A DNA stretch of 64,000 bases from DASUBV01 sp963725175 (lineage in GTDB: Bacteria; Actinomycetota; Actinomycetes; Streptosporangiales; Streptosporangiaceae), in NCBI GenBank assembly GCA_963725175.1, contig CAVRXH010000006.1, forward strand, positions 4,092,001-4,156,000, given 5' to 3'. Under the pieces are notes generated by a model, which worked only from the letters and a program-made list of their open reading frames with translations, made no database searches and was not told the origin of the DNA. Positions 1 to 9,362 of the stretch are shown in pieces. Each line of letters begins with the position of its first letter. The stretch's first letter is position 1. The position numbers were made by a program, and so were the translations under genes.

Positions 1-14
1 GGCGGCTAGCGGGA

Positions 15-1151
15 CTATGCCTTGTAGGGGCCGGCCACGGCCTGGGGAGTCCGGGCTTGCGCCAGTGCGGCTTCGGGGAAGCGGGGACCCTCCTGGTAGT
101 AGCGTGCCCTGGTGCGGCCTACCGGGGACAGCAGGCCCTGCGTGACCAGGTCGCGCAGGTCTCGTTGCGCCTGCTGCAAGCTGAGTCCTTCGGCATGCTC
201 GTAGTGGAGCCGCCGGACCCTGCCTGCCATCGCTACGTCGTGCAGCGCGGAGACGATGCGCTCGTCCATCGCGGACTCTTCCGCGAAGTCAGTGAGCAGG
301 CGCCACACCCGAGCTGAACGGTTGAGCCGGTTAAGGACCGCCTGAGCCTGCTCGTGGTACGCGGTGAGGTTGAAGCGGATCCAGCTAGATACATCCTGCG
401 CTGGCTGGTAGACCGCGCCGCGACTGGCAAGCGACCGGTAGTACTCCCAGGTGTTTCCTGGTCGTCCGAGCCAGGCTTCGATGGAGGAGAACTCGGGGGC
501 AAGGACGACCTCGCGCGCGATCAGCAAGGTCTGCAGCGACCGGGACATCCGCCCGTTTCCGTCGGCCCAGGGATGAAGTGAGACGAGGTGAAGATGCGCC
601 ATCGCGGCTCTGACGAGGGCGTGCGTGTCGTCGGGTGTGTTCAGCCAGGCGACCAGCTCGGCCATGAGCCGCGGGACCTCGGCGGCATCGGGCGCGGTAT
701 AGGCCGCGATCGACGGGTCGCGGGCGTCGGTGACGTAAACCGGTCCCTTCCGCCACTGGCCGGCCGGCTTGCGCGGACTGTGCCGGTGGCCCTGAAGCAT
801 CCAGTGCAGTGCGTTCAGCAGCCCTTGGGAGTATGTGAAGTCCCTGACGTCGTGCAGCGTCTGGATGTAGGTCATCATGTGCTGGCAGGCGACCGTTTCG
901 GCCAGGTTCTCCTCCGATACCTCGACGTCATGCTCGCCGTCCATCAGGTCCGCCACATCGGACGTGCTCACCCGGAATCCCTCAATCGAGTTGGATGCCG
1001 CGATCGCGTCGGCGGTGAGGAACTTGCGCAGGCCGTCGGCCCACTTGACGGGTGTGTCCCGCATGGCATGCCGCAGGTCCCGGCGCATGGCGTCGATTTC
1101 ATCGAGAACGCGAGCGTCGTCTGCGTTGATGGTTGGCGTCGGATAGAGCAT
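15..1151 (-). CDS. Fic family protein with C-terminal winged helix
   Basis: A 378-aa Fic (filamentation induced by cAMP) protein, predicted to transfer AMP or another nucleotide moiety to a protein hydroxyl. The active-site motif HPWADGNGRMSR is complete at about residues 193-204. An N-terminal inhibitory-helix motif, SNSIEG (about 53-58, pattern S/TxxxE G), suggests a self-inhibited class II Fic. The last ~80 residues look like a winged helix, which is common in this subfamily and compatible with DNA binding and self-control. No Shine-Dalgarno sequence precedes the ATG; a TATCAT box lies 6 nt upstream, so the mRNA may be leaderless. An array of 8-bp repeats covers the promoter. No separate antitoxin gene is visible. 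Family assignment is secure; the target is unknown. Confidence 0.93.
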   Translation of the reverse strand: MLYPTPTINADDARVLDEIDAMRRDLRHAMRDTPVKWADGLRKFLTADAIAASNSIEGFRVSTSDVADLMDGEHDVEVSEENLAETVACQHMMTYIQTLHDVRDFTYSQGLLNALHWMLQGHRHSPRKPAGQWRKGPVYVTDARDPSIAAYTAPDAAEVPRLMAELVAWLNTPDDTHALVRAAMAHLHLVSLHPWADGNGRMSRSLQTLLIAREVVLAPEFSSIEAWLGRPGNTWEYYRSLASRGAVYQPAQDVSSWIRFNLTAYHEQAQAVLNRLNRSARVWRLLTDFAEESAMDERIVSALHDVAMAGRVRRLHYEHAEGLSLQQAQRDLRDLVTQGLLSPVGRTRARYYQEGPRFPEAALAQARTPQAVAGPYKA

Positions 1152-1201
1152 GACGTAATGATACTGTCATTACGTCATTACGTCATTACGTCATTACGTC
1201 A
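1152..1201 (-). promoter_or_regulatory. fic promoter with 8-bp iterons
   Basis: On the plus strand TCATTACG is repeated four times plus a partial copy (1167-1201). An inverted copy, TGACGTAATGA, lies at 1151-1161 and touches the fic start codon, giving an 11-bp inverted repeat with TCATTACGTCA at 1167-1177. Read toward fic, a -10-like TATCAT (1163-1158) and a -35-like ATGACG (1186-1181) are 17 nt apart, both within or beside the repeats. This fits a multi-site operator over a leaderless promoter. The repeats are seen; promoter function is inferred. Confidence 0.6.
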
Positions 1202-1257
1202 AGGTTTGCGACCGCCGTTGAGCGCGAAGTGGGGTTGAACCACCCGCTGACCTGGCC

Positions 1258-2976
1258 GTGCGTGGCTTGGGATACGTTGCGTTGATGGATTGTTCACCAA
1301 TTTCCTCGACGGGTGCCGTCACGACGCTGACGGCCACGATCGGCACCGGGCCGCGGCTGGCGGCCGGCGGGGATCGGGACTACTACGGGGTGGAGACCGG
1401 CGCGGGGGAGCCGCGGCTGGCCAGGGCCGACCTGGGCGGCCGGCCGGCCGGGCCGGCGTCGGCCGACGGGGCGGTCCTGTACCTGGCCCAGTTCAGCGAC
1501 ATGCAGATCACCGACGTGCAGTCGCCGGGCCGCATCGAGTTCCTTGAGGCGCTGCGCGGGCTGCCTGGCGAGGACATCTACGTGCCGGTCGCCCGGCCGC
1601 AGGAAGCGCTCAGCCTGCACGGCTTCGACGCGGCGGTGGACACGATGAACGCGCTTGGCCCGAGCCCGGACACGGGCCGGCGGCTGGACCTGGCGCTCTC
1701 GACCGGGGACAACATCGACAACGCGCAGGCCAACGAGCTAGACTGGTTCCTGACGGTGCTCGGCGGCGGCGTCGTGGACCAGAACTCGGGCGCCGGCGGT
1801 TACCAGGGCGCGCAGGCGCCCGACTGGGACAACCCGGTGGTCTGGCATCCCGAGGGCGGCGCCGACCGGTTCACCGGCCGGTGGGGCTTCCCGCGCTCGC
1901 CGGGGCTGCTGGCGGCGGCGATGGCGCCGTTCACCGCCCGTGGCCTGTCGCTGCCGTGGCTGTCCTGCTTCGGCAACCACGAGGGCCTGGTCCAGGGCGT
2001 CGCGTCGCCGACCTCGGGCTACGGAGAACTGCTGCGCGGCGCGCTCAAGGGCGCGGCGCTGCCGGACGACATCGACCCGGTGCGCGACGCGGCGGTGTTC
2101 CTGCGCAGCCCGGAGCGGTTCATGACCGGCTATCCCCGGCCGGTCGCCGCCGATCAGCGCCGCCGGGTGCTGACTCGCGAGGACTTCGCCCGGTTCATCC
2201 TGACCGCGTCAGGCGCCCCGGCCGGCCACGGGCTGACCGCCGACAACGTCCGCGACGGCACCACCTACGGCTGTCATGACATGAGCACCGGCGCGGTGCC
2301 GGTGCGGCTGATCACGCTGGACACGGCGGATCTGGATGGCGAGTCCGAGGCGACCTCGGGCGGTATCGGCGCGGTCCAGCTCGGGTGGCTCACCGACCGG
2401 CTGCGCGAGGTGCACTCGTCGTGGTGGGACCCCGATGGCACGCCGCGCCGTGCCGACCACCCGGACTCGCTGGTCGTCCTGGCCTCGCATCACAGCCTGG
2501 CGACGATGAGCCAGGCGGGCGGCACGCCGCGCCGCGGGTACGAGCAGGACTCCCGCCGCATCCCGGCGCCGCAGCTCGCTGACCTGCTGCACCGCTTCCC
2601 CAACGTGGTGCTGTGGCTGAGCGGCCACGAGCATGTCAACCGGATCATGGCCCGGCCGGACCCGAAGCGGCGCACGCCGGGCTTCTGGGATGTCTCCAGC
2701 CCGGCCACCATCGACTGGCCCTGCCAGCTCCGGCTGGTCGAGCTGGTCATGGACGGGCTCGACCAGCTCGTCATCCTGACCACGATGGCGGACCTGGCGG
2801 TGCCGGCCCGGCCGAAGGATGCCACCGGAAGAAGCCGGCTGGCGTCCCTGCAGCGGGAGCTGGCCGCGAACGATCCGTACCGCGGCATGTTCGGCATGAC
2901 AACCGCGAGCACGGCCGGCCTTCCGCGGGACCGTAATGCCGTCCTGCTGCGCCCGGTCAGCCTGCGCCGGGCCTAG
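1258..2976 (+). CDS. Metallophosphoesterase (TIGR03767-like)
   Basis: A 572-aa calcineurin-like phosphoesterase. Metal-binding motifs occur in the usual order: FSDMQITD near residue 80, STGDNIDN near 145, a GNHE block near 240, ASHHS near 405 and SGHEH near 460. The length and large insert between motifs suit the actinobacterial TIGR03767 family, whose substrate is not established. No signal peptide is evident at the chosen GTG start; an in-frame ATG at 1285 is an alternative, and neither has a clear ribosome site. The gene stands alone and converges on the peptide ABC operon 15 bp away. Role beyond phosphoester hydrolysis is unknown. Confidence 0.88.
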   Translation: MRGLGYVALMDCSPISSTGAVTTLTATIGTGPRLAAGGDRDYYGVETGAGEPRLARADLGGRPAGPASADGAVLYLAQFSDMQITDVQSPGRIEFLEALRGLPGEDIYVPVARPQEALSLHGFDAAVDTMNALGPSPDTGRRLDLALSTGDNIDNAQANELDWFLTVLGGGVVDQNSGAGGYQGAQAPDWDNPVVWHPEGGADRFTGRWGFPRSPGLLAAAMAPFTARGLSLPWLSCFGNHEGLVQGVASPTSGYGELLRGALKGAALPDDIDPVRDAAVFLRSPERFMTGYPRPVAADQRRRVLTREDFARFILTASGAPAGHGLTADNVRDGTTYGCHDMSTGAVPVRLITLDTADLDGESEATSGGIGAVQLGWLTDRLREVHSSWWDPDGTPRRADHPDSLVVLASHHSLATMSQAGGTPRRGYEQDSRRIPAPQLADLLHRFPNVVLWLSGHEHVNRIMARPDPKRRTPGFWDVSSPATIDWPCQLRLVELVMDGLDQLVILTTMADLAVPARPKDATGRSRLASLQRELAANDPYRGMFGMTTASTAGLPRDRNAVLLRPVSLRRA

Positions 2977-2991
2977 CCGGGCTTCTGGCGG

Positions 2992-4854
2992 TCAGCTCGG
3001 CGCGGCCTCCAGACGGGGCGCGTCGGCCAGCAACTGGCGGGTGTACTCCTCGCGCGGCTGGTCGAGCACGGCGGCGACGTCCCCGGCCTCCACGATGCGG
3101 CCCTGCTTCAGCACCACGACCTGCTGGGCGATGGCGCGCACCAGCGGCAGGTTGTGGGTCACGAACAGCAGGCTGAGGCCGAGTTCCCGCTGCAGCTCGC
3201 GGAGCAGAGTGACGATGGCGGCCTGCACGGAGACGTCGAGCGCGCTGGTGATCTCGTCGCAGAGCAGCACGCTCGGCTGGCAGATCAGCGCCCGGGCGAT
3301 GGCTACTCGCTGGCGCTCGCCGCCGGACAGCTCGTCGGGGTACTTGCGGGCGTAGGCCGCGGGCAGGTAGGTGCGCTCGAGCATCTCGCCGACGCGCTGG
3401 CGGACCTGGCCGCGCGGCACGTCGAGCAGGGTGAGCGGCCGCGCGACGGCCTGGCCAACGGTGCGCCGGGGATTGAGGGACCGGTAGGGGTTCTGGAAGA
3501 TGTACTGGATCGCCTGGCGCTGTGCCCGTGACCGGCGCCCGGCGGAGTTGGCCAGCTCGCTGGCTCCGTCCTGATCGAGATGGCCGAGCCGGATCTCGCC
3601 CGACCACTGCGTGTGCAGGCCGACGATCGAGCGCGCCACGGTGGTCTTGCCGCTGCCCGACTCGCCGACCAGGGCAAGGCAGCCGTGCCGGGGCAGGGTC
3701 AGGCTGACGTCGTGCACGACGTGCGCGGCGCCGTAGGAGGCGTTCAGTGAGGTGACCTTCAGCGCGGGGGCCGGGACGGCGGGCCCGGAATCGGCTGCTG
3801 GCTCGTCGGGGTTCCCGGCGCCCGTGCCGTCGGCGGGGGCGGCGTCGCCGGCCCGGATCGTCGTCCGCGCCGCGTCGACCCGCAGGCAGCGGACGTCATG
3901 GCCGGGAACAACGGTGACCAGCTCGGGCAGCGCCGCCTCGCAGGCGTCGGCCCGCAGCGGGCAGCGGGGGGCGAAGGGGCAGCCCGCCGGGCGGGCACCG
4001 GGGGACGGCGGCCGGCCGGGAATGGCGGACAGGGCCGTCCGGCGCTCCAGCCGCGGGATCGCGGCCAGCAGCAGCCGGGCGTAGGGGTGCGCGGCGGCGG
4101 CGAACAACTGTGCCGCGCTGCCGACCTCGACGAGCCGGCCCGCGTACATCACCGCGACCCGGTCGGCCAGGGTCGCGACGACGGACAGGTCGTGCGAGAC
4201 GTACAGCGCCGCCGCGCCTTCCACCTGCGTCATCCGCCTGATGGTGGCGAGCACGTGCGCCTGGGTGGTGACATCCAGGCCGGTGGTCGGCTCGTCCAGC
4301 ACCACGACGGACGGCTTGCAGGCGAACGCCATCGCGATCACGACGCGCTGCTGCTGGCCGCCGGACAGCTCGTGCGGGTACCGGCGCAGGAACGCGGGGT
4401 CCTGCGGCAGCGACACCTCGCTCATGACCTGGGCCAGCCGGGCCCGGCGTTCCGCGTCGCCCGAGCCGTAGTCGTGCACCCGGAGCACATCGAGGAGCTG
4501 GGCGCCGATCCGGCGGGCCGGGTTCAGCGCCGCGCCCGGATCCTGCGGCACGTAGGAGACGACCGCGCCGCGCATCCGGCGGCGCCGCGCCGCCGGCAGG
4601 GCCAGCAGGTCGGCGCCGCCGATCAGGACCCGCCCGGCGGCGATCCGCGCGCCGCGCCGCTGATGGGCGAGCAGGGCCAGGCCGACGGTGGTCTTGCCGG
4701 AACCGGACTCGCCGACCAGGCCGAGCACCTCGCCTGGCGCGATGGCGAAGCTGACGTCGTCGACGATGTCCGCGCCGGTGGCGGCGAGGTTGACCCGCAG
4801 TCCCTCGACGCGCACGGCCGTATCGGTGGCTGCCCCGGTGGCCTCGGCGGTCAC
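2992..4854 (-). CDS. Peptide ABC transporter, fused dual ATPase (DppD-DppF type)
   Basis: A 620-aa cytoplasmic protein with two complete ABC ATPase domains that power peptide or nickel-type import. First domain: Walker A GESGSGKTT, signature LSGGQQQR, Walker B VVVLDEPTTGLD, then the cysteine-rich oligopeptide C-terminal motif (GCPFAPRCPLRADAC). Second domain: GESGSGKTT, LSGGERQR and a CDEITSALD Walker B. The start is GTG at 4854, whose GTGA overlaps the stop of the upstream permease, so translation is probably coupled. A longer open frame runs on to 5655, but that stretch is the shadow of the permease. It is the last gene of a four-gene operon read from about 8.38 kb. Confidence 0.93.
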   Translation of the reverse strand: MTAEATGAATDTAVRVEGLRVNLAATGADIVDDVSFAIAPGEVLGLVGESGSGKTTVGLALLAHQRRGARIAAGRVLIGGADLLALPAARRRRMRGAVVSYVPQDPGAALNPARRIGAQLLDVLRVHDYGSGDAERRARLAQVMSEVSLPQDPAFLRRYPHELSGGQQQRVVIAMAFACKPSVVVLDEPTTGLDVTTQAHVLATIRRMTQVEGAAALYVSHDLSVVATLADRVAVMYAGRLVEVGSAAQLFAAAAHPYARLLLAAIPRLERRTALSAIPGRPPSPGARPAGCPFAPRCPLRADACEAALPELVTVVPGHDVRCLRVDAARTTIRAGDAAPADGTGAGNPDEPAADSGPAVPAPALKVTSLNASYGAAHVVHDVSLTLPRHGCLALVGESGSGKTTVARSIVGLHTQWSGEIRLGHLDQDGASELANSAGRRSRAQRQAIQYIFQNPYRSLNPRRTVGQAVARPLTLLDVPRGQVRQRVGEMLERTYLPAAYARKYPDELSGGERQRVAIARALICQPSVLLCDEITSALDVSVQAAIVTLLRELQRELGLSLLFVTHNLPLVRAIAQQVVVLKQGRIVEAGDVAAVLDQPREEYTRQLLADAPRLEAAPS

Positions 4855-5747
4855 TGGGCGGCTCCCCGGTCGATCCCGGCCGAAACCCGGGCGAGGCCGT
4901 CGCCGATCAGCCCGACGCCGACGGTCAGCAGCCCGATCGCGGCCGCGGGGACCAGCGATCCCCACGGCTGGATCACCAGGGCACTTGAGTTCTCCGACAC
5001 CATCGTTCCCCAATTTGGCGCGTCCGCGCTGGTCTCCAGGCCGAGGAAGGCCAGTGCCGCGATGACCTGGATCGCGTAGGTAAGCCGGAACGTGGCCTCG
5101 ACGACCAGCGTGCCCAGCACGTTCGGCAGGATCTCGACGGCGACGATGCGCAGCCGCCGGTCGCCGATGGCCTGGGCGGCGCCGACGAACTCCTGCTCGA
5201 CGATGCCGGCGGCGGCGCCCCTGATCACCCGTACGGTGCGCGGCATGGTGGTCGCCGCGACGGTCACCACGATCAGCCAGGTCTTCGGCCCGACGGTGGC
5301 CATCACGATCAGCGCGAGCAGGATCTGCGGGAACGCGAGCAGGATGTCGGTGATCCGCAGCAGCGCGCTGTCGGCCCAGCCGCCGGCCAGCACGGACCAG
5401 ATCCCGATCAGCACGCCGGAGCCGACGCCGAGGAGAGTCGCCAGGGCGGCTACCGCCAGGATCGACCGGCCGCCGTCCAGGAACCGGGACCAGACGTCCT
5501 GGCCCAGGTAGTCGGCGCCGAGCAGCAGCTTGCCGCCGGACTGCTGGTAGGGCGTGCCGACCAGGGCGGTCGCCGCGTGCGGGGCCAGGAAGGGCCCGAA
5601 GATCGCGGTCGCGACCAGGGTCATGGTGATCCCGATCCCGATCCGGGTCCGCCACAGCCCGAGCGCACGGCGCAGCACGCCGCGCCCGAGCGCCGACGGT
5701 GCCGCGCTTTCCGGGGTCGCGGCCAGCAGCTGGCTGGTGGCGCTCAT
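4851..5747 (-). CDS. Peptide ABC transporter permease (DppC type)
   Basis: A 298-aa inner-membrane permease of the DppC/OppC family with about six hydrophobic segments. An N-terminal OppC-like stretch ends in the conserved pattern LLGADYLGQDVWSR, and the EAA-like loop (FVGAAQAIGDRRLRI) contacts the ATPase. The ATG at 5747 overlaps the preceding dppB-like stop (ATGA), and the 3' end overlaps the ATPase start (GTGA). A longer upstream frame is out of phase with real coding sequence and is rejected. It pairs with the DppB-like permease to form the channel. Confidence 0.92.
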   Translation of the reverse strand: MSATSQLLAATPESAAPSALGRGVLRRALGLWRTRIGIGITMTLVATAIFGPFLAPHAATALVGTPYQQSGGKLLLGADYLGQDVWSRFLDGGRSILAVAALATLLGVGSGVLIGIWSVLAGGWADSALLRITDILLAFPQILLALIVMATVGPKTWLIVVTVAATTMPRTVRVIRGAAAGIVEQEFVGAAQAIGDRRLRIVAVEILPNVLGTLVVEATFRLTYAIQVIAALAFLGLETSADAPNWGTMVSENSSALVIQPWGSLVPAAAIGLLTVGVGLIGDGLARVSAGIDRGAAQ

Positions 5748-6748
5748 CGCGCCCTGGTCCGCAGTCGGGGCGTGACCAGCAGGGTCGCGACGTCGGCCAG
5801 CAGGTTGGTGAGGACGTAGACCGCGGCGATCAGCATGGTGATCACCTGGGCGGTGGGGAAGTCCCGGTCGAGCACGGCATTGCGCAGCGCCGTCCCGACG
5901 CCGGTGTAGGAGAAGACGGACTCGACGACGATGACGCCGCCGGCCAGGTAGGCGAGGTTCAGGGCGATGACCTGGAAGGCCGGGCCGAGCGCGTTGGGCA
6001 GCGCGTGCCGCAGCACGATCCGGGACTCGGGCGTGCCGCTGAGCCGCGCCATCTCCACGTAGTCGGACTCCAGCACCTCCACCATGGCGGCCCGCATGAT
6101 CAGCGCGATGTTCGGGATCACCACGATGGCCAGGGTCAGCGACGGGAGCCAGACCAGCTTCATGTAGTCCCACGGCGGGCTGCCAGGCGGGATGACCGAG
6201 ACCGCCGGGAAGATCCGCAGCACGCTGGTGGCCAGCAGCGCGATCAGGCACAGGCCGATCACGAACTCCGGCAGCGAGGCGAGCACCCGCTGCACGAACG
6301 CCGACACCTCGTCCAGGATCCCGTCGCGGCGGACCGCGGCCAGGGTGCCGAGCAGCAGCGAAATCGGGATGGAGATGGCGGCGGCGACAATCACCAGGAA
6401 CGCGGAGTTCTCCAGCAGCGGCACCAGGTCGGTCATGATCGGGTGCCCCGAGGTCAGCGAGATGCCGGGGTTACCGCGGAGCAGGCCGCCGGCGAAATGC
6501 AGGTACTGGGTCAGGGCGGGCTTGTCCAGGCCAAGCTGCCGGTCCAGCGCGGCGACAGCCGCCGGGGTTGCCTGCTTGCCGAGCTTGGCCTGCGCCGCGT
6601 TTCCGGGCAGTAGCTGCGTCGCGGCGAAGACGATGATGGAGATGGCGACGAGGGTGACCGCAGCGAGCATGGCCCGGACTACCAGCATCCGGGCCATGCT
6701 GTGCGCGCGTGCTCGCCGCAGCCAGGAACTTCTCAGCGTGCGGCTCAT
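5744..6748 (-). CDS. Peptide ABC transporter permease (DppB type)
   Basis: A 334-aa permease of the DppB/OppB family. The N-terminal segment after a basic head (residues ~20-50) is the first membrane helix, followed by a periplasmic-type loop with QLGLDKPALTQYLHF, typical of DppB. The central domain holds five further helices and an EAA-type loop (EMARLSGTPESRIVLRHALPN). It starts 3 nt after the solute-binding protein stop and overlaps the next permease by 4 nt. The substrate class is inferred from the operon and is probably a short peptide. Confidence 0.92.
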   Translation of the reverse strand: MSRTLRSSWLRRARAHSMARMLVVRAMLAAVTLVAISIIVFAATQLLPGNAAQAKLGKQATPAAVAALDRQLGLDKPALTQYLHFAGGLLRGNPGISLTSGHPIMTDLVPLLENSAFLVIVAAAISIPISLLLGTLAAVRRDGILDEVSAFVQRVLASLPEFVIGLCLIALLATSVLRIFPAVSVIPPGSPPWDYMKLVWLPSLTLAIVVIPNIALIMRAAMVEVLESDYVEMARLSGTPESRIVLRHALPNALGPAFQVIALNLAYLAGGVIVVESVFSYTGVGTALRNAVLDRDFPTAQVITMLIAAVYVLTNLLADVATLLVTPRLRTRAR

Positions 6749-6751
6749 CGC

Positions 6752-8377
6752 TCAGACGAAGTAGACGTCGCCGAAGTGGCGGCCGTAGTAGTCCAGGTTG
6801 AGGGTGCCGCTGTTCTTCTCGAAGCCGGCGACCTTGCTGGAGTAGGCGTCCACCAGGTTGTCGAAGAACGGGATGATGTAGCCCCCGGTCTCGAACTCCT
6901 CCTTCATCATCTCGTGGATGATCTCGGTGCGCTTGCCCTCGTCCTGCTGGGCCAGCGCCTGGTTGTACAGGGAGGTGAAGTTCGAGCCGCGCGGCGGCCA
7001 GTGGCACTCGTTGTACGGCGCGCCCTTCACCTCGGACTGGCCGACCTGCGGCAGGTAGTTGCGGGTGCCCCAGAAGTCGGGCGAGAAGGTCCACTTCTGG
7101 AAGCCGTTGTTGAACGTGGTGGCGTCCATGACCTGCACGTTGACCGTCACGCCCGCGCCCTTGGCCTGCTGGGCGAAGACCTGGCACATCTCGTTCAGGC
7201 CGGTGGCGACCTCGCTGGTCTGCAGGTCGATGGTCAGCTTCTCGTGGCCGGCCGCCTTGAGCAGGGACCTGGCCTTGGCCAGGTCCTGAACCCGTTGCGG
7301 CTCGTGCAGGAAGGCCGGGTCGAACGGCGCGTACATGTCGTTGGCGATGCGGCCGTAGCCCGACAGCGCGTTCTCCAGCATCTGCGGCCGGTCCACCATC
7401 AGCCGGAATGCCTGCCGCACCCGGACGTCGGTGAACGGCTCCTGGTCCACCCGCATGCACAGCGTCAGCCAGCCGCCGCCGGCGTTGTTGAACAGCACCA
7501 GCGACTGCTGCGCCTGGATCAGCTTGGTCTCGGAGTACGGGACGTCGGCGATGGCGTGCACCTGACCCGAGATCAGCGCGTTCATCCGCGCGCTCGGGTC
7601 GTCGATGTCGGTGATGGTGACCTGGTCGAGGTAGGGCTTGCCGGACTGCCAGTAGTTGCCGAACCGGGTGTGCACCGACTGCTGGCCGGGGGTGAAGGAT
7701 TCCAGCCGGAACGGGCCGGTGCCGACCTGGCCGTCGCGCCACGAGCGGCCGGTGTTCTTGTAGCCCTCCGGCACCATCGTGGCCGCGAAGGAGCCGAGGC
7801 CGAGCGGCACGGTCACGTCCGGCTGCTTGAGGCCGACGCGGACGGTGTACTTGTCGACCTTGCGGATGTTCTTGCGGTCCACTGAGGTCAGGCCGGTCCC
7901 GCCGTCCAGCGCCAGGGACGGGTCGGTGAGCCGCTGGATGGAGTAGACGACGTCATCGGCGGTCAGGGTCTTGGAGTTGTGGAACTCGATGCCCTGGCGC
8001 AGCCGGATGACGTAGGCCAGGGTGCCGTCGGCCTCGACGGACTCGGCCAGGCCGGTTGAGGTGAGCTGGTACTGCCGGTCGAATTCCAGCAGCGGCTGCC
8101 AGCCGGTCACCATCCGGGCCTGGTCGATCTTGGCCAGGTCGTTCTGGGCATCCATGATGTCCTTGAGACCGTTGCCCGCGACGGCGACGATCAGATTGCC
8201 GCCTCGCTTGCCCTTGCTCTTGCCCGCGGCGGCGGTGCCGCCCTGCGGGGACTTCCCGCTGCCGTCGCTGCACGCGCCCAGGCCGAGCCCGACGGCAACG
8301 GCTCCGGCGCCGAACAGCGCTCCGCGGCGGGTTATCAGGCCCGAGCCGCTAGAGGTGGCGTCCGCTTCGCTTCTCAC
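6752..8377 (-). CDS. Peptide ABC transporter solute-binding lipoprotein (SBP family 5)
   Basis: A 541-aa extracellular binding lipoprotein of the family-5 (DppA/OppA) group. The N-terminus has a twin-arginine-like TRRGALFGAG and a lipobox ending LGACS, so it may be Tat-exported and lipid-anchored. Downstream are conserved blocks such as GIEFHNSKTLTADDVVYSIQ and VRQAFRLMVDRP. I place the start at the second of two nearby GTG codons (8377) because the ribosome site AAGGAG lies 5 nt before it and overlaps the first GTG (8383). It is the first and presumably most expressed gene of the operon. An inverted repeat lies upstream at 8521-8542. Confidence 0.92.
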   Translation of the reverse strand: MRSEADATSSGSGLITRRGALFGAGAVAVGLGLGACSDGSGKSPQGGTAAAGKSKGKRGGNLIVAVAGNGLKDIMDAQNDLAKIDQARMVTGWQPLLEFDRQYQLTSTGLAESVEADGTLAYVIRLRQGIEFHNSKTLTADDVVYSIQRLTDPSLALDGGTGLTSVDRKNIRKVDKYTVRVGLKQPDVTVPLGLGSFAATMVPEGYKNTGRSWRDGQVGTGPFRLESFTPGQQSVHTRFGNYWQSGKPYLDQVTITDIDDPSARMNALISGQVHAIADVPYSETKLIQAQQSLVLFNNAGGGWLTLCMRVDQEPFTDVRVRQAFRLMVDRPQMLENALSGYGRIANDMYAPFDPAFLHEPQRVQDLAKARSLLKAAGHEKLTIDLQTSEVATGLNEMCQVFAQQAKGAGVTVNVQVMDATTFNNGFQKWTFSPDFWGTRNYLPQVGQSEVKGAPYNECHWPPRGSNFTSLYNQALAQQDEGKRTEIIHEMMKEEFETGGYIIPFFDNLVDAYSSKVAGFEKNSGTLNLDYYGRHFGDVYFV

Positions 8378-8520
8378 TGGCACTCCTTGACGTTGAGGGA
8401 CAGCGCCACTGCATGCCAGGCCGCTTGGTGCCAGTGCGCGAGATGTCCGGGGTAGTTCAGTCCGGCTGCCATGCCCCTCGGGCTCGGATGCCGTCGTGCT
8501 GCAACATTGCTGATCAATGT

Positions 8521-8542
8521 GACAAATGTTATGGGATTTGTC
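8521..8542. promoter_or_regulatory. Inverted repeat between divergent genes
   Basis: GACAAAT (8521-8527) and ATTTGTC (8536-8542) form a perfect 7-bp inverted repeat with an 8-bp spacer. It sits in an AT-rich island of the 248-bp region between the peptide ABC operon (minus) and the SDR gene (plus). It could be an operator for either; no bound regulator is known here. Confidence 0.4.
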
Positions 8543-8625
8543 TACCTGTGCGCGTCCGTACGGTTAACAACGTGCGGACCGGCCCGTGTTGCGTGCCCGC
8601 TCGGGGCGCGGACAGGATTGACCGC

Positions 8626-9351
8626 ATGAGCGGACAGACGATCGCGCTGGTCACCGGCGCGAACAAGGGGATCGGGTACGAGATCGCGGCTGGCCTGGGC
8701 ACGCTCGGCTGGAGCGTCGGCGTCGGCGCGAGGGACGATCGGCGCAGGGACGCCGCCGTGGCGAGCCTGCGCGCGGCCGGCGTCGACGCGTTCGGCGTGC
8801 CGCTCGATGTGACCGACGACACGAGCGTGGCCGCCGCCGCCGGGCTGATCCAGGAGCGTGCCGACCGCCTCGACGTGCTCGTCAACAACGCCGCGGTGAC
8901 CGGCGGCATGCCTCAGCTGCCCACCACGGTCGATCTCGCGGCGGTGCGGATGGCCGTGGAGACCAACGTGATCGGCGTCATCCGCGTCACCAACGCGATG
9001 CTGCCGCTGCTGCGCCGCTCGGCCTCGCCGCGGATCGTGAACATGTCCAGCAGCGTCGGCTCGCTTACCTTGCAGACGGCTTCCGGCGCCGAGACGGGCC
9101 CGATCTCCGCCGCTTACGCGCCGTCGAAGACGTTCCTCAACGCTGTCACCGTCCAGTACGCCAGGGAGCTACGCGAGACGAACATCCTGATCAACGCCGC
9201 CTGCCCGGGATTCTGCGCGACCGATCTCAACGGGTTCCGCGGCGTCCGCACCCCCGAGCAGGGCGCGGCGGTCGCGATCCGGCTGGCCACTCTGGCCGAT
9301 GACGGCCCGACCGGCGCGTTCTTCGAGGACGCCGGAGAGGTGCCCTGGTAG
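8626..9351 (+). CDS. Short-chain dehydrogenase/reductase
   Basis: A 241-aa classical SDR, a cytosolic NAD(P)(H)-dependent oxidoreductase. The cofactor motif TGANKGIG is at residues ~10-17, NNA near 88, a serine near 140 and the catalytic YxxxK (YAPSK) near 162-166. I chose the ATG at 8626 because the cofactor motif normally lies within 15 residues of the N-terminus; the longer frame from 8413 adds an unlikely Cys-rich segment. The gene converges on the SARP gene, 11 bp apart. Substrate cannot be inferred. Confidence 0.9.
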   Translation: MSGQTIALVTGANKGIGYEIAAGLGTLGWSVGVGARDDRRRDAAVASLRAAGVDAFGVPLDVTDDTSVAAAAGLIQERADRLDVLVNNAAVTGGMPQLPTTVDLAAVRMAVETNVIGVIRVTNAMLPLLRRSASPRIVNMSSSVGSLTLQTASGAETGPISAAYAPSKTFLNAVTVQYARELRETNILINAACPGFCATDLNGFRGVRTPEQGAAVAIRLATLADDGPTGAFFEDAGEVPW

Positions 9352-9362
9352 GGGCGTTCGCG

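Noticed and set aside
1167..1201. Possible CRISPR or origin iterons
   Set aside because: The unit is only 8 bp with no spacers and sits on a gene promoter; no rep or cas gene is near.
588..1238. Long antisense frames in high-GC genes (for example opposite fic, the S53 gene and the GH genes)
   Set aside because: They show low-complexity Arg/Gly/Ala-rich translations without motifs and mirror the third-position bias of the real genes.
2992..5655. A single open frame of 887 codons covering the dual ATPase
   Set aside because: Its first ~265 residues are out-of-frame translation of the DppC-type permease; the ATPase starts at GTG 4854 with a GTGA overlap.
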